Shown: positions 24,019 to 31,843, numbered from the stretch's first letter. The stretch: 40,536 bases of DNA from Streptomyces sp. SID3343 (GCF_009865215.1 NZ_WWJX01001371.1:1-40536); one strand, 5' to 3'. The notes: generated by a model from the sequence alone, not told the origin. Numbers and translations are program-made.

Positions 24019-25035
24019 ATGCTTCCCACCACCAGCCGTGCCTGGCACCTCCTCGCCCGCCCCAAGGGGTGGCCCAAGCCCGAGGACGTCGAGCTGCGCG
24101 AGGTCGAGATCCCCGAGCTCGCCCCGGGCCGGCTCCTGGTCCGCAACCTGTTCCTGTCCGTCGACCCCGCGATGCGCGGCCGGATGAACGACGCCAAGTC
24201 GTACGTCCCGCCGTTCAAGCTGAACGAACCGATGGAGGGCGGCGCGGTCGGCCGTGTGCTGGCCTCGACGGCGGACGGGTTCGCCGAGGGCGACTACGTG
24301 CTGCACTGGCTGGGGTGGCGCGAGTACACCGTCGTGGACGCCGAGGGCGTGACCAAGGTCGACCCGAACGCCGCGGCGCTGTCCGCCTATCTGGGCGTCC
24401 TGGGGATGACCGGTCTGACCGCGTGGTCGGGCCTGCTCGACGTCGCGTCCTTCAAGGCCGGCGAGGCCGTGTTCGTGTCCGGCGCGGCAGGCGCGGTAGG
24501 CAGCCAGGTGGGCCAGATCGCCAAACTCAAGGGCGCGTCCCGGGTGATCGGCAGCGCCGGTTCGGCCGAGAAGGTCGAGTTGCTGGTCGAGGAGTACGGC
24601 TTCGACGCCGCGTTCGACTACAAGGAGGACACCCCCGTCGCCGATCAACTCGCCAAGGCCGCCCCCGACGGAATCGACGTCTACTTCGACAACGTCGGCG
24701 GCGAGCACCTGGAGGCCGCCATCGGTGCGCTGCACACGCACGGCCGGGTCGCCATGTGCGGCGCGATCGCGCAGTACAACGCCACCGAGTCGACGCCCGC
24801 GCCGCGCAACCTCGCGCTGTCCATCGGCAAGCGACTGCGCCTTCAGGGCTTCATCGTGATCGACCACTACGACCGGCGCGACGCGTTCTTCGCCGAGGTC
24901 GGCGGCTGGCTCAAGGACGGGAAGCTGAAGTATCGCGAGACGGTGGTCGAGGGCATCGAGAACACGTTCGACGCCTTCCTGGGCATGCTGCGCGGCGAGA
25001 ACACCGGGAAGATGGTCGTCGCCCTCCCGGAGTGA
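24019..25035 (+). CDS. NADP-dependent MDR oxidoreductase (PTGR/CurA-like)
   Basis: A 338-residue zinc-free medium-chain reductase. ATG 24019 follows AGGAAAGG. Blocks typical of the leukotriene B4 12-hydroxydehydrogenase/prostaglandin reductase group are FLSVDPAMRGRMND, LGMTGLTAWSGLLD, VFVSGAAGAVGSQVGQIAK for NADP binding, FDNVGGEHLEAAI and the C-terminal GENTGKMVVAL. It lacks zinc-ligand Cys/His motifs. The family reduces alpha,beta-unsaturated ketones and aldehydes. It is followed by a strong terminator and has no operon partner. Confidence 0.94.
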   Translation: MLPTTSRAWHLLARPKGWPKPEDVELREVEIPELAPGRLLVRNLFLSVDPAMRGRMNDAKSYVPPFKLNEPMEGGAVGRVLASTADGFAEGDYVLHWLGWREYTVVDAEGVTKVDPNAAALSAYLGVLGMTGLTAWSGLLDVASFKAGEAVFVSGAAGAVGSQVGQIAKLKGASRVIGSAGSAEKVELLVEEYGFDAAFDYKEDTPVADQLAKAAPDGIDVYFDNVGGEHLEAAIGALHTHGRVAMCGAIAQYNATESTPAPRNLALSIGKRLRLQGFIVIDHYDRRDAFFAEVGGWLKDGKLKYRETVVEGIENTFDAFLGMLRGENTGKMVVALPE

Positions 25036-25071
25036 CCCGGTACCGGGCACCGGCCGGCAGTACACACCGAA

Positions 25072-25103
25072 GGGCCCACGCGACCGGGGGATCGCGTGGG
25101 CCC
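25072..25103. terminator. Strong bidirectional terminator
   Basis: Perfect 12-bp arms GGGCCCACGCGA (25072-25083) and TCGCGTGGGCCC (25092-25103) around an 8-base loop, between the convergent reductase and SDR genes. Confidence 0.8.
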
Positions 25104-25113
25104 AATCGGATCA

Positions 25114-25243
25114 CCCCGACCGAACCGACCGACTCGCTTGGTCCACCCGACCCGGCGCGAGTCGACCCGACCCGACTCGACCCGACCGAGCGAATCGACC
25201 CGGTCGGACCCGGGTCGACCGGATCCGATCCGGCCCGAGCCGA
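25114..25243. repeat. Low-complexity CGACC/CGACT pentamer tract
   Basis: About 130 bp made almost only of variants of the pentamer CGACC (CGACT, CGAAC, CGGAC), between the terminator and the SDR stop codon. There is no open frame of interest. It may come from replication slippage. Confidence 0.75.
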
Positions 25244-25244
25244 C

Positions 25245-26714
25245 CTACCAGGCAGCCGGCGCGTAGTCCTTCAGGAAGCAGCCGTACAGATCCTCGCCCG
25301 CCTCGCCGCGCACGATCGGGTCGTACACCCGGGCCGCCCCGTCGACCAGGTCCAACGGCGCGTGGAAGCCCTCGTCGGCGAGCCGCATCTTCTGCGGGTG
25401 CGGACGCTCGTCGGTGATCCACCCGGTGTCCACGGCCGTCATCAGGATGCCGTCGGCGAGCATCTCCTCGGCGCTGGTCCGAGTCAGCATGTTCAGCGCG
25501 GCCTTGGCCATGTTGGTGTGCGGGTGGCCGGGGCCCTTGTAGCCGCGGGCGAACTGGCCCTCCATCGCCGACACGTTGACCACGTACTTGCGTCGTGCCC
25601 GCGCGGCCGCCATCGCCGGCCGCAGCCGGCTGACGAGCACGAACGGCGCGGTGACGTTGCACAGTTGCACTTCGAGCAGCTCTACCGGGTCCACCTCGTG
25701 CACGCGCTGGGTCCAGCTGTTGATCGGGTCGAGGTCCGGGACCAGGCCGCCCGCGTCGATCGCGGTACCCGACTCGATCCGGGCCGGCGAGGCCGAGCCG
25801 CTGGTGAGCGCGAGCGTGGTGAGCGCCTGCGGGGTGAGCGCCTGGTCGTCGGTACGGGACTGGCCCGGCAGCAGTACGTGGCCGCTGCCGCCGATGTGGC
25901 CGAACGACACCATCTCGGGCAACTCGCCCGCCGGCAGCGGCGCGTCCTCGGCTGCGGCCAGCGCCGCGTACGCCTGCGGGGTGCGCCGCACCGTCTGCGC
26001 GGCGTTGTTGATCAGGATGTCCAGCGGACCCGCCTCGGCGACCGAGTCGGCGAGCGCGACCACCTGGGCCGGGTCGCGCAGGTCTATCCCGGCGATCTTG
26101 AGGCGGTGCAGCCAGTCGGCGCTGTCCGGCATCGCGGCGAAGCGGCGGATCGCGTCGTTGGGAAAGCGCGTGGTGATCGTGGTGTGCGCGCCGTCGCGCA
26201 GCAGCCGCAGCGCGATGTACATGCCGATCTTCGCGCGCCCGCCGGTGAGCAGCGCCCGCCGTCCCGTCAGGTCGGTGCGCTGGTCGCGCCTGGCCCGGTT
26301 CTCGGCGGCGCACGGCGGACACAGCTGGTGGTAGAAGGCGTCCACCTCGGTGTAGCGGGTCTTGCAGACGTAGCACGCGCGCGCCTTCTTCAGCACTCCC
26401 GCGATCTCGCTCGTGGTCACCGTGGTCAGCGCGATGCCGAGCGTCTCGTCGTCGATCCGCCCGGGTGCCCCGGTCGCGGTCGCCGCCGTCACGGCCTCGT
26501 CGTTGGCGATGATCCTGTCCCGGCGCTCCTTGCGGCGACGCTCCTTGACGCTCTTGTAGATCGCGGCGGTGGCCCGCCGGACGAGCACGGCGTCGGGGTG
26601 TTCGACGTCCAGCCCCTCGACCTCGGCGAGCACACTCAGGCACAACTCCATCCGCGCGGGATCGATCCCCTCCGCGATGCCCGTGTCCGCCTGAATCCCA
26701 CTACTCGCTGTCAT
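25245..26714 (-). CDS. SDR-family protein with an N-terminal zinc knuckle
   Basis: A 489-residue fusion. ATG 26714 follows AGGAA with a 9-nt spacer. Residues 1-110 are helical and charged; a four-Cys zinc motif follows (Cys114, 117, 132, 135 in CYVC and CPPC); then a Rossmann domain opening LTGRRALLTGGRAKIG (149-164) with LDILINNAAQTVRRTP and VVNVSAMEGQFARGYKG. The catalytic Tyr of classical SDRs is replaced: the aligned segment is HTNMAKAALNM, which keeps the Lys but has Thr at the Tyr position. This is far longer than ordinary SDRs (about 250). The same arrangement is known to me from uncharacterised bacterial proteins. Function unknown. Confidence 0.85.
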   Translation of the reverse strand: MTASSGIQADTGIAEGIDPARMELCLSVLAEVEGLDVEHPDAVLVRRATAAIYKSVKERRRKERRDRIIANDEAVTAATATGAPGRIDDETLGIALTTVTTSEIAGVLKKARACYVCKTRYTEVDAFYHQLCPPCAAENRARRDQRTDLTGRRALLTGGRAKIGMYIALRLLRDGAHTTITTRFPNDAIRRFAAMPDSADWLHRLKIAGIDLRDPAQVVALADSVAEAGPLDILINNAAQTVRRTPQAYAALAAAEDAPLPAGELPEMVSFGHIGGSGHVLLPGQSRTDDQALTPQALTTLALTSGSASPARIESGTAIDAGGLVPDLDPINSWTQRVHEVDPVELLEVQLCNVTAPFVLVSRLRPAMAAARARRKYVVNVSAMEGQFARGYKGPGHPHTNMAKAALNMLTRTSAEEMLADGILMTAVDTGWITDERPHPQKMRLADEGFHAPLDLVDGAARVYDPIVRGEAGEDLYGCFLKDYAPAAW

Positions 26715-26886
26715 CGCCGCTGCCGTTTCCTGGATCGCTTCTCGCACCAAAACCCCGGCGAAACTCTACGTTGTGCCGAGACCTGGGCCAATTCACCAAG
26801 CGCCGGGCCGAGTACGGGTGCCCGCCCCTCGACGGTCGGCACCCGGCCCCGGCCTCCGGCTCCTCGGCCCCGCTCCCGCGCCCCGC

Positions 26887-27312
26887 TCAGTCCCGGGACC
26901 AGCCGTACGTGCGCTCGACCGCGATCCTGATCACCACGCGCCGTTCCTCGACCATGACGTCGCGGTACTCCGCCCAGTCCGGGTGCTCGCCCGCGATCAG
27001 CCGGAAGACCTCGACCAGTTCCTCGGTGATCGCGTCGTCGCGGGCGAGGGCGGGCGCGCTCACCTCGGCGAGACCCTCCGCGATCAGGTAGGCCGCGTAT
27101 TCGGGGGCGGTGACCAGGAAGCTCGCTCGGGGGTCGCGGCGCAGGTTGCGGGTCTTGGCGCGGTCGTCGGTGGCGGAGATCCGGATCCGTCGCAGGTCGG
27201 GTTCCCACAGATAGGAGACGGGGGACAACTGGGGCCGACCGTCGCGCTTGAGGGTGGTGAGTACGCCGCGACGGTCCGTGCCGAGGAGTTTCGTGTCCAT
27301 ATCCGTATCCAT
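26887..27312 (-). CDS. PPOX-class F420/FMN-dependent oxidoreductase
   Basis: A split-barrel protein of 141 residues from ATG 27312. An in-frame ATG at 27366 lies inside the operator and is less likely. The start LLGTDRRGVLTTLKRDGRPQLSPVSYLW is typical of F420-dependent PPOX proteins, here seen as RRGVLTTLKRDGRPQLSPVS, with DDRAKTRNLRRDPRASFLV for cofactor phosphate binding. The C-terminus has RVVIRIAVERTYGWS. The family reduces biliverdin, quinones or other acceptors with F420H2. It is divergent from a MarR repressor across a clear operator, suggesting induction by a small aromatic or oxidative signal. Confidence 0.88.
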   Translation of the reverse strand: MDTDMDTKLLGTDRRGVLTTLKRDGRPQLSPVSYLWEPDLRRIRISATDDRAKTRNLRRDPRASFLVTAPEYAAYLIAEGLAEVSAPALARDDAITEELVEVFRLIAGEHPDWAEYRDVMVEERRVVIRIAVERTYGWSRD

Positions 27313-27353
27313 GTCGAGTCGCTCGCTTTCGTCGGGGTGGCCGAACAGATCTA

Positions 27354-27400
27354 CTTGACGTGTCATGTAGACCTTCGACCGAAGTACATGACATGTCAAG
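27354..27400. promoter_or_regulatory. MarR operator, two dyads in a 47-bp inverted repeat
   Basis: Arms CTTGACGTGTCATGTA (27354-27369) and TACATGACATGTCAAG (27385-27400) match over 16 bp with one mismatch, separated by 15 bp. Each arm is itself a near-palindrome: TGACGTGTCA (27356-27365) and TGACATGTCA (27389-27398), with centres 33 bp apart, about three helical turns, so two MarR dimers could bind the same face. It lies between the divergent PPOX and MarR genes and abuts the MarR -10 box. Binding by the adjacent MarR is inference. Confidence 0.8.
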
Positions 27401-27407
27401 CACCTGC

Positions 27408-27413
27408 TAGATT
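27408..27413 (+). promoter_or_regulatory. Leaderless -10 box of the marR gene
   Basis: TAGATT is followed by six bases and the ATG at 27420. The expected -35 position falls in the right half of the operator, consistent with autorepression. Confidence 0.55.
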
Positions 27414-27419
27414 GGCGAC

Positions 27420-27908
27420 ATGGATCAGCCGCCCTGGCTCGACGAGCGGGAGCAGCGCGCATGGCGCGCGTATCGCCGACTGCGGCTGCTCGCCGACAGC
27501 CGGATCGCCCGTGACCTGACCGTGGACTCGGGCCTCTCGGAGCCCGACTACGACGTGTTGTCCGAACTGTCCGAGGCGGCCGGTCACCGGCGCCGGCTCG
27601 GTGAGCTGGCGGACCGCATGCTGTGGTCGCAGAGCCGGATGTCCCACCACATCAAGCGGATGCAACAGCGCGGCCTGGTCCGCCGCGAGGACTGCGCGGG
27701 CGACGGGCGCGGAGCCGACATCGTGCTCACCGACGACGGCCTGCGGGCGATCGAGGAGGCCGCGTCCCTCCACGTGGCATCCGTACGGCGCAACCTGATC
27801 GACCTGTTGACGAAGGATCAGGTTCAGGCGCTCGCGGAAATCGGCGAGACGGTGGTCCGGCGGTCGGCCGAGGCCGACGCCGGAGACGGGACCCGACCGC
27901 GCGGGTGA
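27420..27908 (+). CDS. MarR-family transcriptional regulator
   Basis: A 162-residue winged-helix regulator. Helices of the N-terminus include the dimer part; the DNA-binding region is about residues 58-100 with RRLGELADRMLWSQSRMSHH and the wing GRGADIVLTDDGL. Length and order are normal. It is divergent from a PPOX-class enzyme, with a double operator between, so it probably represses both. Ligands of MarR proteins are often phenolic or oxidising; none can be read here. A perfect hairpin follows. Confidence 0.93.
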   Translation: MDQPPWLDEREQRAWRAYRRLRLLADSRIARDLTVDSGLSEPDYDVLSELSEAAGHRRRLGELADRMLWSQSRMSHHIKRMQQRGLVRREDCAGDGRGADIVLTDDGLRAIEEAASLHVASVRRNLIDLLTKDQVQALAEIGETVVRRSAEADAGDGTRPRG

Positions 27909-27949
27909 CGGGGACGGGTGACGGGCGGCAGGAACCGCACCGACGAAAA

Positions 27950-27979
27950 CGCTGCCCACGACCGAGGTCGTGGGCAGCG
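27950..27979. terminator. Terminator between marR and the SnoaL-like gene
   Basis: Perfect 14-bp arms CGCTGCCCACGACC (27950-27963) and GGTCGTGGGCAGCG (27966-27979) with only GA between (in practice a 12-bp stem with a 6-base loop). It lies between convergent genes. Confidence 0.75.
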
Positions 27980-28109
27980 CGAGAGGTGTGGCGTGCGCTC
28001 GGACCGCGGTGACCTCGACCTCGATGTTGCCGCGGGTGGCCCACGGGACATTCGAAGGGGCGAGTCCCGTCGACGCACACGCTGTCGCCGGCGGGCGGCG
28101 AATCGTGCG

Positions 28110-28565
28110 TCAGGCGCTCTGCGCGTAGCCCTTGGCGACGTGTTCCAGCCACCACTGCGGCGCCGCGTTCATGAGCGTGCCGAAGTCCCAATAGTCGTGC
28201 CAGCGCACGATCTTGCCGTCCCGGAACTCGTGGATCGACACGAACGGCAGGACCACCTGCTCACCGGATTCCCAGTGCCACTCCTCGGCGTGTTCGGTGA
28301 CCACGATGTCGCCGTCGCCCACCGTGCTCTTGTGGTGGTGGATGTAGCCCGTGAGCTCCTCCAGGCCGAGCCGAAGCCGCGCCTCGATCGCCGCAGGACC
28401 GGTCGCACCGGGCCCGGGCGCGGCGACGTCCGTGTAGTGGCCGTCCTCGGCGAAACGGGCGGCGACCTTGGCGAAGTCGCGGGCGTACAGGTCCTGCCAG
28501 AACTGCTCGATCAGCCGCTTGTTCGCGGCGGCGTCACTCGTTGCGTCACTCCGCACGTCACTCAT
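28110..28565 (-). CDS. SnoaL-like/limonene-epoxide-hydrolase-fold protein
   Basis: A 151-residue cone-fold (NTF2-like) protein. The N-terminus NKRLIEQFWQDLYARDFAKV and the end FRDGKIVRWHDYWDFGTLM are typical of the SnoaL/LEH superfamily; RDGKI with DYWD resembles the catalytic Asp-Arg-Asp region of epoxide hydrolases of this fold, though similar pieces occur in non-enzymes. No polyketide synthase or other partner gene is adjacent. ATG 28565 is preceded by TAGGGT and six bases, so it is probably leaderless. Confidence 0.8.
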   Translation of the reverse strand: MSDVRSDATSDAAANKRLIEQFWQDLYARDFAKVAARFAEDGHYTDVAAPGPGATGPAAIEARLRLGLEELTGYIHHHKSTVGDGDIVVTEHAEEWHWESGEQVVLPFVSIHEFRDGKIVRWHDYWDFGTLMNAAPQWWLEHVAKGYAQSA

Positions 28566-28571
28566 GGCGGC

Positions 28572-28600
28572 ACCCTACGCACACGGACCAGGAAACTAAA
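28572..28600 (-). promoter_or_regulatory. Leaderless promoter of the SnoaL-like gene
   Basis: On the reverse strand TTTAGT (28600-28595), 17 bp, TAGGGT (28577-28572), six bases, then ATG at 28565. There is no Shine-Dalgarno sequence. Confidence 0.5.
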
Positions 28601-28650
28601 CAGAGGCAAGCATTTTCGTCCCGATGCGGTGGCGCCCGAACGGCCGTACG

Positions 28651-29379
28651 TCAGGTCCGCCACACGCCGGCTGCCGCCGGATGGGCCGTCGGATGCCCCA
28701 GCAGCGCCCAGAAGCGGTCGAAGACCTCCTGCGCGTCGACGCCCGAGCCCCGCCGCTCCGGCGGGTCCGATCGCGGCACCCACGACAGTGACAACGTCGC
28801 GCGCGAGGCGAACTCGTCGTTGAGTACCTCCAGGACGGACGACACCCGGTTGCGCCGCAGCGCGAGCAGCGCGCCGACCTTGCCGACCCGAGCCTGCCAC
28901 CGCCCCAGGGCCGCGTCGCGCAGCAATTCGCGCAGCACCGGGGCGGCGCCGGCCACCTCGGTGAGCCCGCGCAGATCCAAGCCGAGTTCGTAGACGAGCA
29001 GCGCGCTCGCCCGCTCGTCACCGCGCCAGCGGTTCTCCGCCTCGGCGCGCAGATAGTTCGGCTCCGGCAGCCCCAGCCGCCTGGCGAGCTCGGACGCGGA
29101 GAGCCGCGCCCCGAGCCGATACTCGCGCAACGTCTCGGGGCGGCCCATCAGTTCGGCCGGCGAACACCACAACGCCTCGGCCAACGCGAGCAGTTCGTCC
29201 TCCCCGGGCCGCGCCGTCCCGGCCTCCCACGCGGCGACGTCGGTCGGCGGCACCCGAACCCGGAAGGCCACCATCGCGGCGGCGACCCGAGCGAACGTCA
29301 GACCCAGCGCACGCCGCTGTCGCCCAGCCGCCTCGGGATCGAACGGGGGATAAGCCTCGATGCCTCTCAGTGACCGCAC
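28651..29379 (-). CDS. Two-HTH XRE-like regulator (paralogue of the gene at 15751-16452)
   Basis: A 242-residue protein with two helix-turn-helix-like regions: about residues 27-75 (containing VAAWEAGTARPGEDELLALAE) quoted here as AAWEAGTARPGEDELLAL, and about 90-130 (RLSASELARRLGLPEPNYL). The C-terminal part carries LLALRRNRVSSVLEVL and ends RFWALLGHPTAHP. Order and motifs match the other gene over the whole length. GTG 29379 is chosen because TACCCT lies 6 nt upstream, the same leaderless arrangement as the paralogue; the frame is open further up to 29448. It stands alone. Targets are unknown. Confidence 0.75.
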   Translation of the reverse strand: MRSLRGIEAYPPFDPEAAGRQRRALGLTFARVAAAMVAFRVRVPPTDVAAWEAGTARPGEDELLALAEALWCSPAELMGRPETLREYRLGARLSASELARRLGLPEPNYLRAEAENRWRGDERASALLVYELGLDLRGLTEVAGAAPVLRELLRDAALGRWQARVGKVGALLALRRNRVSSVLEVLNDEFASRATLSLSWVPRSDPPERRGSGVDAQEVFDRFWALLGHPTAHPAAAGVWRT

Positions 29380-29385
29380 GCGCAA

Positions 29386-29391
29386 AGGGTA
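29386..29391 (-). promoter_or_regulatory. Leaderless -10 box of the second two-HTH regulator
   Basis: TACCCT on the reverse strand, then six bases, then GTG at 29379. This supports the shorter start over the upstream ATG at 29448. Confidence 0.45.
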
Positions 29392-29529
29392 GGGTCCCGC
29401 GCGCCATGATCGGAGCGGTGTGATCGACCCGGGCCGGCGGCCGAACATCCCCCGGGTTTCGGAGGATCGTCCGACAACCCGGCCGGGGTCGCCACCCGCG
29501 ATCTCGACCCGGCCGGCCCACCACTCGCC

Positions 29530-30096
29530 TCACGGCTCGGCCCCGCACCCGCCCGAGATCGGCTCGCGCAACATCACCGTGAGCAGCGGCGCGTCCGGCC
29601 AGGCCGGGCGCAGGTCGCTCAACACCCGATAGCCCCAGCGTCGGTACAGCGCGAGCACCTTCGGATGGGTCGGGTCGACGAGGAGGGTCACCCGCTCTTC
29701 CGCGCGGCCGGCCACGAGCGCCTCGTGGATGGTGTGGGCGGCGTCGGTGCCGCGCCACGGCGCGCGGACCATCAACTCGTTGAGCGCGAACGTGCGCCGG
29801 CCCGTCTCCGCGATCTCGGCCGCCGGCACCGGGTCGGTCAGGCCCAGCCACCAGCGCGCCCCCACCGGCAGCGGATAACCGAACGCGTAGCCCACCACCG
29901 TCCCGTGCTCGACGCCGATCGCGCACGCGAAGCCCGGCGCCGCGGCGTAGCCGTCCAAGCGACGCGCGAAGGCCGCCACCGAGCCGAACGGCCCGTCCAG
30001 GTCGCGCGCGTACACCTCGGCGTACACCTCCAGCAGGATCGGCCGTACGTCGCCGAGGTCGGCGGCCGAATGGTGGGTGAGGTCGATGTTCGCCAC
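29530..30096 (-). CDS. GNAT-family N-acetyltransferase
   Basis: A 188-residue acetyltransferase. GTG 30096 follows GGAG with a 5-nt spacer, so the long upstream open frame is not used. Features are YAEVYARDLDGPFGS, GYAFGYPLPVGARWW, the strand LNELMVRAPWRGTD that carries the acetyl-CoA pyrophosphate loop, and LLVDPTHPKVLALYRRWGYRVL, read here as NPxNxxAxxLYxxxGF-like (PTHPKVLALYRRWGY). The substrate is unknown. It is divergent from a PLP decarboxylase gene. Confidence 0.9.
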   Translation of the reverse strand: MANIDLTHHSAADLGDVRPILLEVYAEVYARDLDGPFGSVAAFARRLDGYAAAPGFACAIGVEHGTVVGYAFGYPLPVGARWWLGLTDPVPAAEIAETGRRTFALNELMVRAPWRGTDAAHTIHEALVAGRAEERVTLLVDPTHPKVLALYRRWGYRVLSDLRPAWPDAPLLTVMLREPISGGCGAEP

Positions 30097-30193
30097 GTGC
30101 GCTCCGATCGCGATCGTGCTTCGCCCACTACCGCACAGGAGATGCCCGCGGCGATCCGCTCGCAAGCCCGAGCCCCGGGCCGTTACCGAGTCC

Positions 30194-30206
30194 TGACGCG
30201 ACGTCA
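30194..30206. promoter_or_regulatory. Small palindrome in the GNAT/decarboxylase divergent region
   Basis: TGACGCGACGTCA, 5-bp perfect arms with a 3-base centre, 63 bp before the decarboxylase ATG. Possible regulator site; weak evidence. Confidence 0.3.
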
Positions 30207-30268
30207 AGAAGCTTTGGATCTCCCGCACATGCTCGACTCCGCAGGCGCCCTCGTGTTCTTCTGCACCC

Positions 30269-31714
30269 ATGACGGACCCACTCCACGAACGCGACCTCGC
30301 CCGGCCCGCCCTCGACCTCGTGGCCAAGGCCGCCGGGCCCTACCTGGAGGCGCTGCCCGATCTGCCCGTGCGCGATGCGGCCGCCGACGTGCTCTTGGAC
30401 CGCCTCGGCGGGCCGCTGCCCGAGCGAGGCTGCGGCACGCTGGCCGGCATCGAGGAACTGATCGAGGTCGGCACCCGCGCGGCGACGCACTCGTCCGGTC
30501 CCCGCTTCTTCCACTTCGTCGTCGGTGGCTCGACGCCCGCGGCGCAGGCGGCCGACTGGGTCACGTCGCTGCTCGACCAGGCGGCCGGCCTGTGGGCCGC
30601 GTCCGCGCTCGCGACCGAGGCCGAGACGATCGTGCTCGGCTGGCTCAAGGACCTGTTCGCACTGCCCGACTCGTACGGCGCGGTGCTGACCCCGAGCGCG
30701 ACATTCGCCAACCTCACCGCGCTCGCGTGCGCGCGCCATTGGTGGGCCGAGCGGCACGGCGTGGACGTCACCGTCGACGGCCTCGCCGGACTGCCCCGGA
30801 TGCCCGTCCTGGCCGGCGGCTACGTCCACCCCAGCAACCGCAAGGCGCTCCAGATCCTCGGCCTGGGCAGGGACACCCTCACGGTGTGCGCCCGCGACGA
30901 CGCCGGCCGCGTCGACATCGACGCGATGGAACGCGCGCTGATCGAGATCGACGGCCCCGCCGTGATCATCGCCAGTGCCGGCGAGGTCAACACCGGAGAC
31001 TTCGACCCGATCGACGCCCTCGCCGACCTCGCCGAGCGCTACGGGGCCTGGCTGCATGTGGACGGCGCGTTCGGCCTGTTCGCCGGCGTATCGCCGCGGC
31101 TCGCACACCTGGTGAGCGGCGTCGAACGGGCGAACTCGGTTGCGGCCGACGGCCACAAGTGGCTCAACGTCCCCTACGAGAGCGGCTTCGTGTTCGTCCG
31201 CGACCCGACGATCCTGGGTCGCGCGTTCGGTGCGTGGAACGCGCCATACCTGCCGGGCGCCGGCGACACGCACCTCAACTACGGCGCACTCGGCCCGGAG
31301 TCCTCGCGCCGCGCCCGCGCGCTGCCGATCTGGGCGACGCTGCGCGCGTACGGCCGGTCGGGCTACCGTGCGATGGTCGAGCGGCACAACGACCTCGCGC
31401 TGCGCCTCGGCGCCATCGCCGAGGCCGACCCCCTGCTCGAACTGCTCGCCCCCGTGCGCCTGTGCGTCGTGTGCTTTCGCTACCGCCCGGAAGGGATGGC
31501 CGACGCGGAGGTGGACGAACTGAACCGGCGACTGGGCGAACAACTCCAGGAGGACGGCCGGGTATATCCGGGCACCACCGTCTACCGCGGCCGAACGGCA
31601 CTGCGGCCGGCGCTGGTGAACTGGCGGACCACCGAACGCGACGTGGACCTGCTGGTCGACGTCGTCCGCGAGATCGGCGCGCGCGTCGCGGACGACATCC
31701 GCGCGGGTCGGTAG
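30269..31714 (+). CDS. PLP-dependent group II decarboxylase
   Basis: A 481-residue fold-type I pyridoxal phosphate enzyme, related to aromatic amino acid, glutamate or diaminobutyrate decarboxylases. The PLP lysine is Lys297 in ADGHKWLNVPYESG; HVDGAFG supplies the Asp that pairs with the pyridine nitrogen; SSGPRFFHFVVGGSTPAAQAADW is the substrate-binding N-terminal region, quoted here as RFFHFVVGGSTPAAQAADW. The final NWRTTERDVDLLVDVV is typical of the family's C-terminus. The substrate cannot be assigned. A GNAT gene is divergent, which would fit acetylation of an amine product, but this is only a guess. Confidence 0.9.
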   Translation: MTDPLHERDLARPALDLVAKAAGPYLEALPDLPVRDAAADVLLDRLGGPLPERGCGTLAGIEELIEVGTRAATHSSGPRFFHFVVGGSTPAAQAADWVTSLLDQAAGLWAASALATEAETIVLGWLKDLFALPDSYGAVLTPSATFANLTALACARHWWAERHGVDVTVDGLAGLPRMPVLAGGYVHPSNRKALQILGLGRDTLTVCARDDAGRVDIDAMERALIEIDGPAVIIASAGEVNTGDFDPIDALADLAERYGAWLHVDGAFGLFAGVSPRLAHLVSGVERANSVAADGHKWLNVPYESGFVFVRDPTILGRAFGAWNAPYLPGAGDTHLNYGALGPESSRRARALPIWATLRAYGRSGYRAMVERHNDLALRLGAIAEADPLLELLAPVRLCVVCFRYRPEGMADAEVDELNRRLGEQLQEDGRVYPGTTVYRGRTALRPALVNWRTTERDVDLLVDVVREIGARVADDIRAGR

Positions 31715-31754
31715 CGAAGCCGGCGGCAAAAACCTCGACCGCAAAAGGGATCAA

Positions 31755-31774
31755 ATACCGGTAAGCGGTATAAA
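31755..31774 (+). promoter_or_regulatory. Candidate promoter and dyad of the small hydrophobic protein
   Basis: TATAAA (31769-31774) is a strong -10-like box for such a genome; ATACCG (31755-31760) and CGGTAT (31766-31771) form an inverted repeat overlapping it. No clear -35 is seen, so an alternative sigma factor or an activator may be used. Confidence 0.4.
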
Positions 31775-31843
31775 ATGGTACCCGAAACTCGATTGAGTGA
31801 AGCCCAATTTCCGGGGCAGACGTTCGAGCGGAGGTGGTTCAAG

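Noticed and set aside
23721..26930. Forward open frame of more than 1000 codons across the MDR reductase, a terminator and the SDR
   Set aside because: It runs through a strong hairpin and the pentamer tract, has a highly repetitive Arg-rich translation, and overlaps two well-supported genes.
28110..28565. SnoaL-like protein, with the DUF1772 protein at 21068, taken as part of an aromatic polyketide cluster
   Set aside because: No ketosynthase, acyl carrier protein or cyclase is in the window, and both families are common outside polyketide loci.
29530..30327. Longer GNAT reading from ATG 30327
   Set aside because: It would overlap the divergent decarboxylase start at 30269, and GTG 30096 has a GGAG site and begins the recognisable domain.
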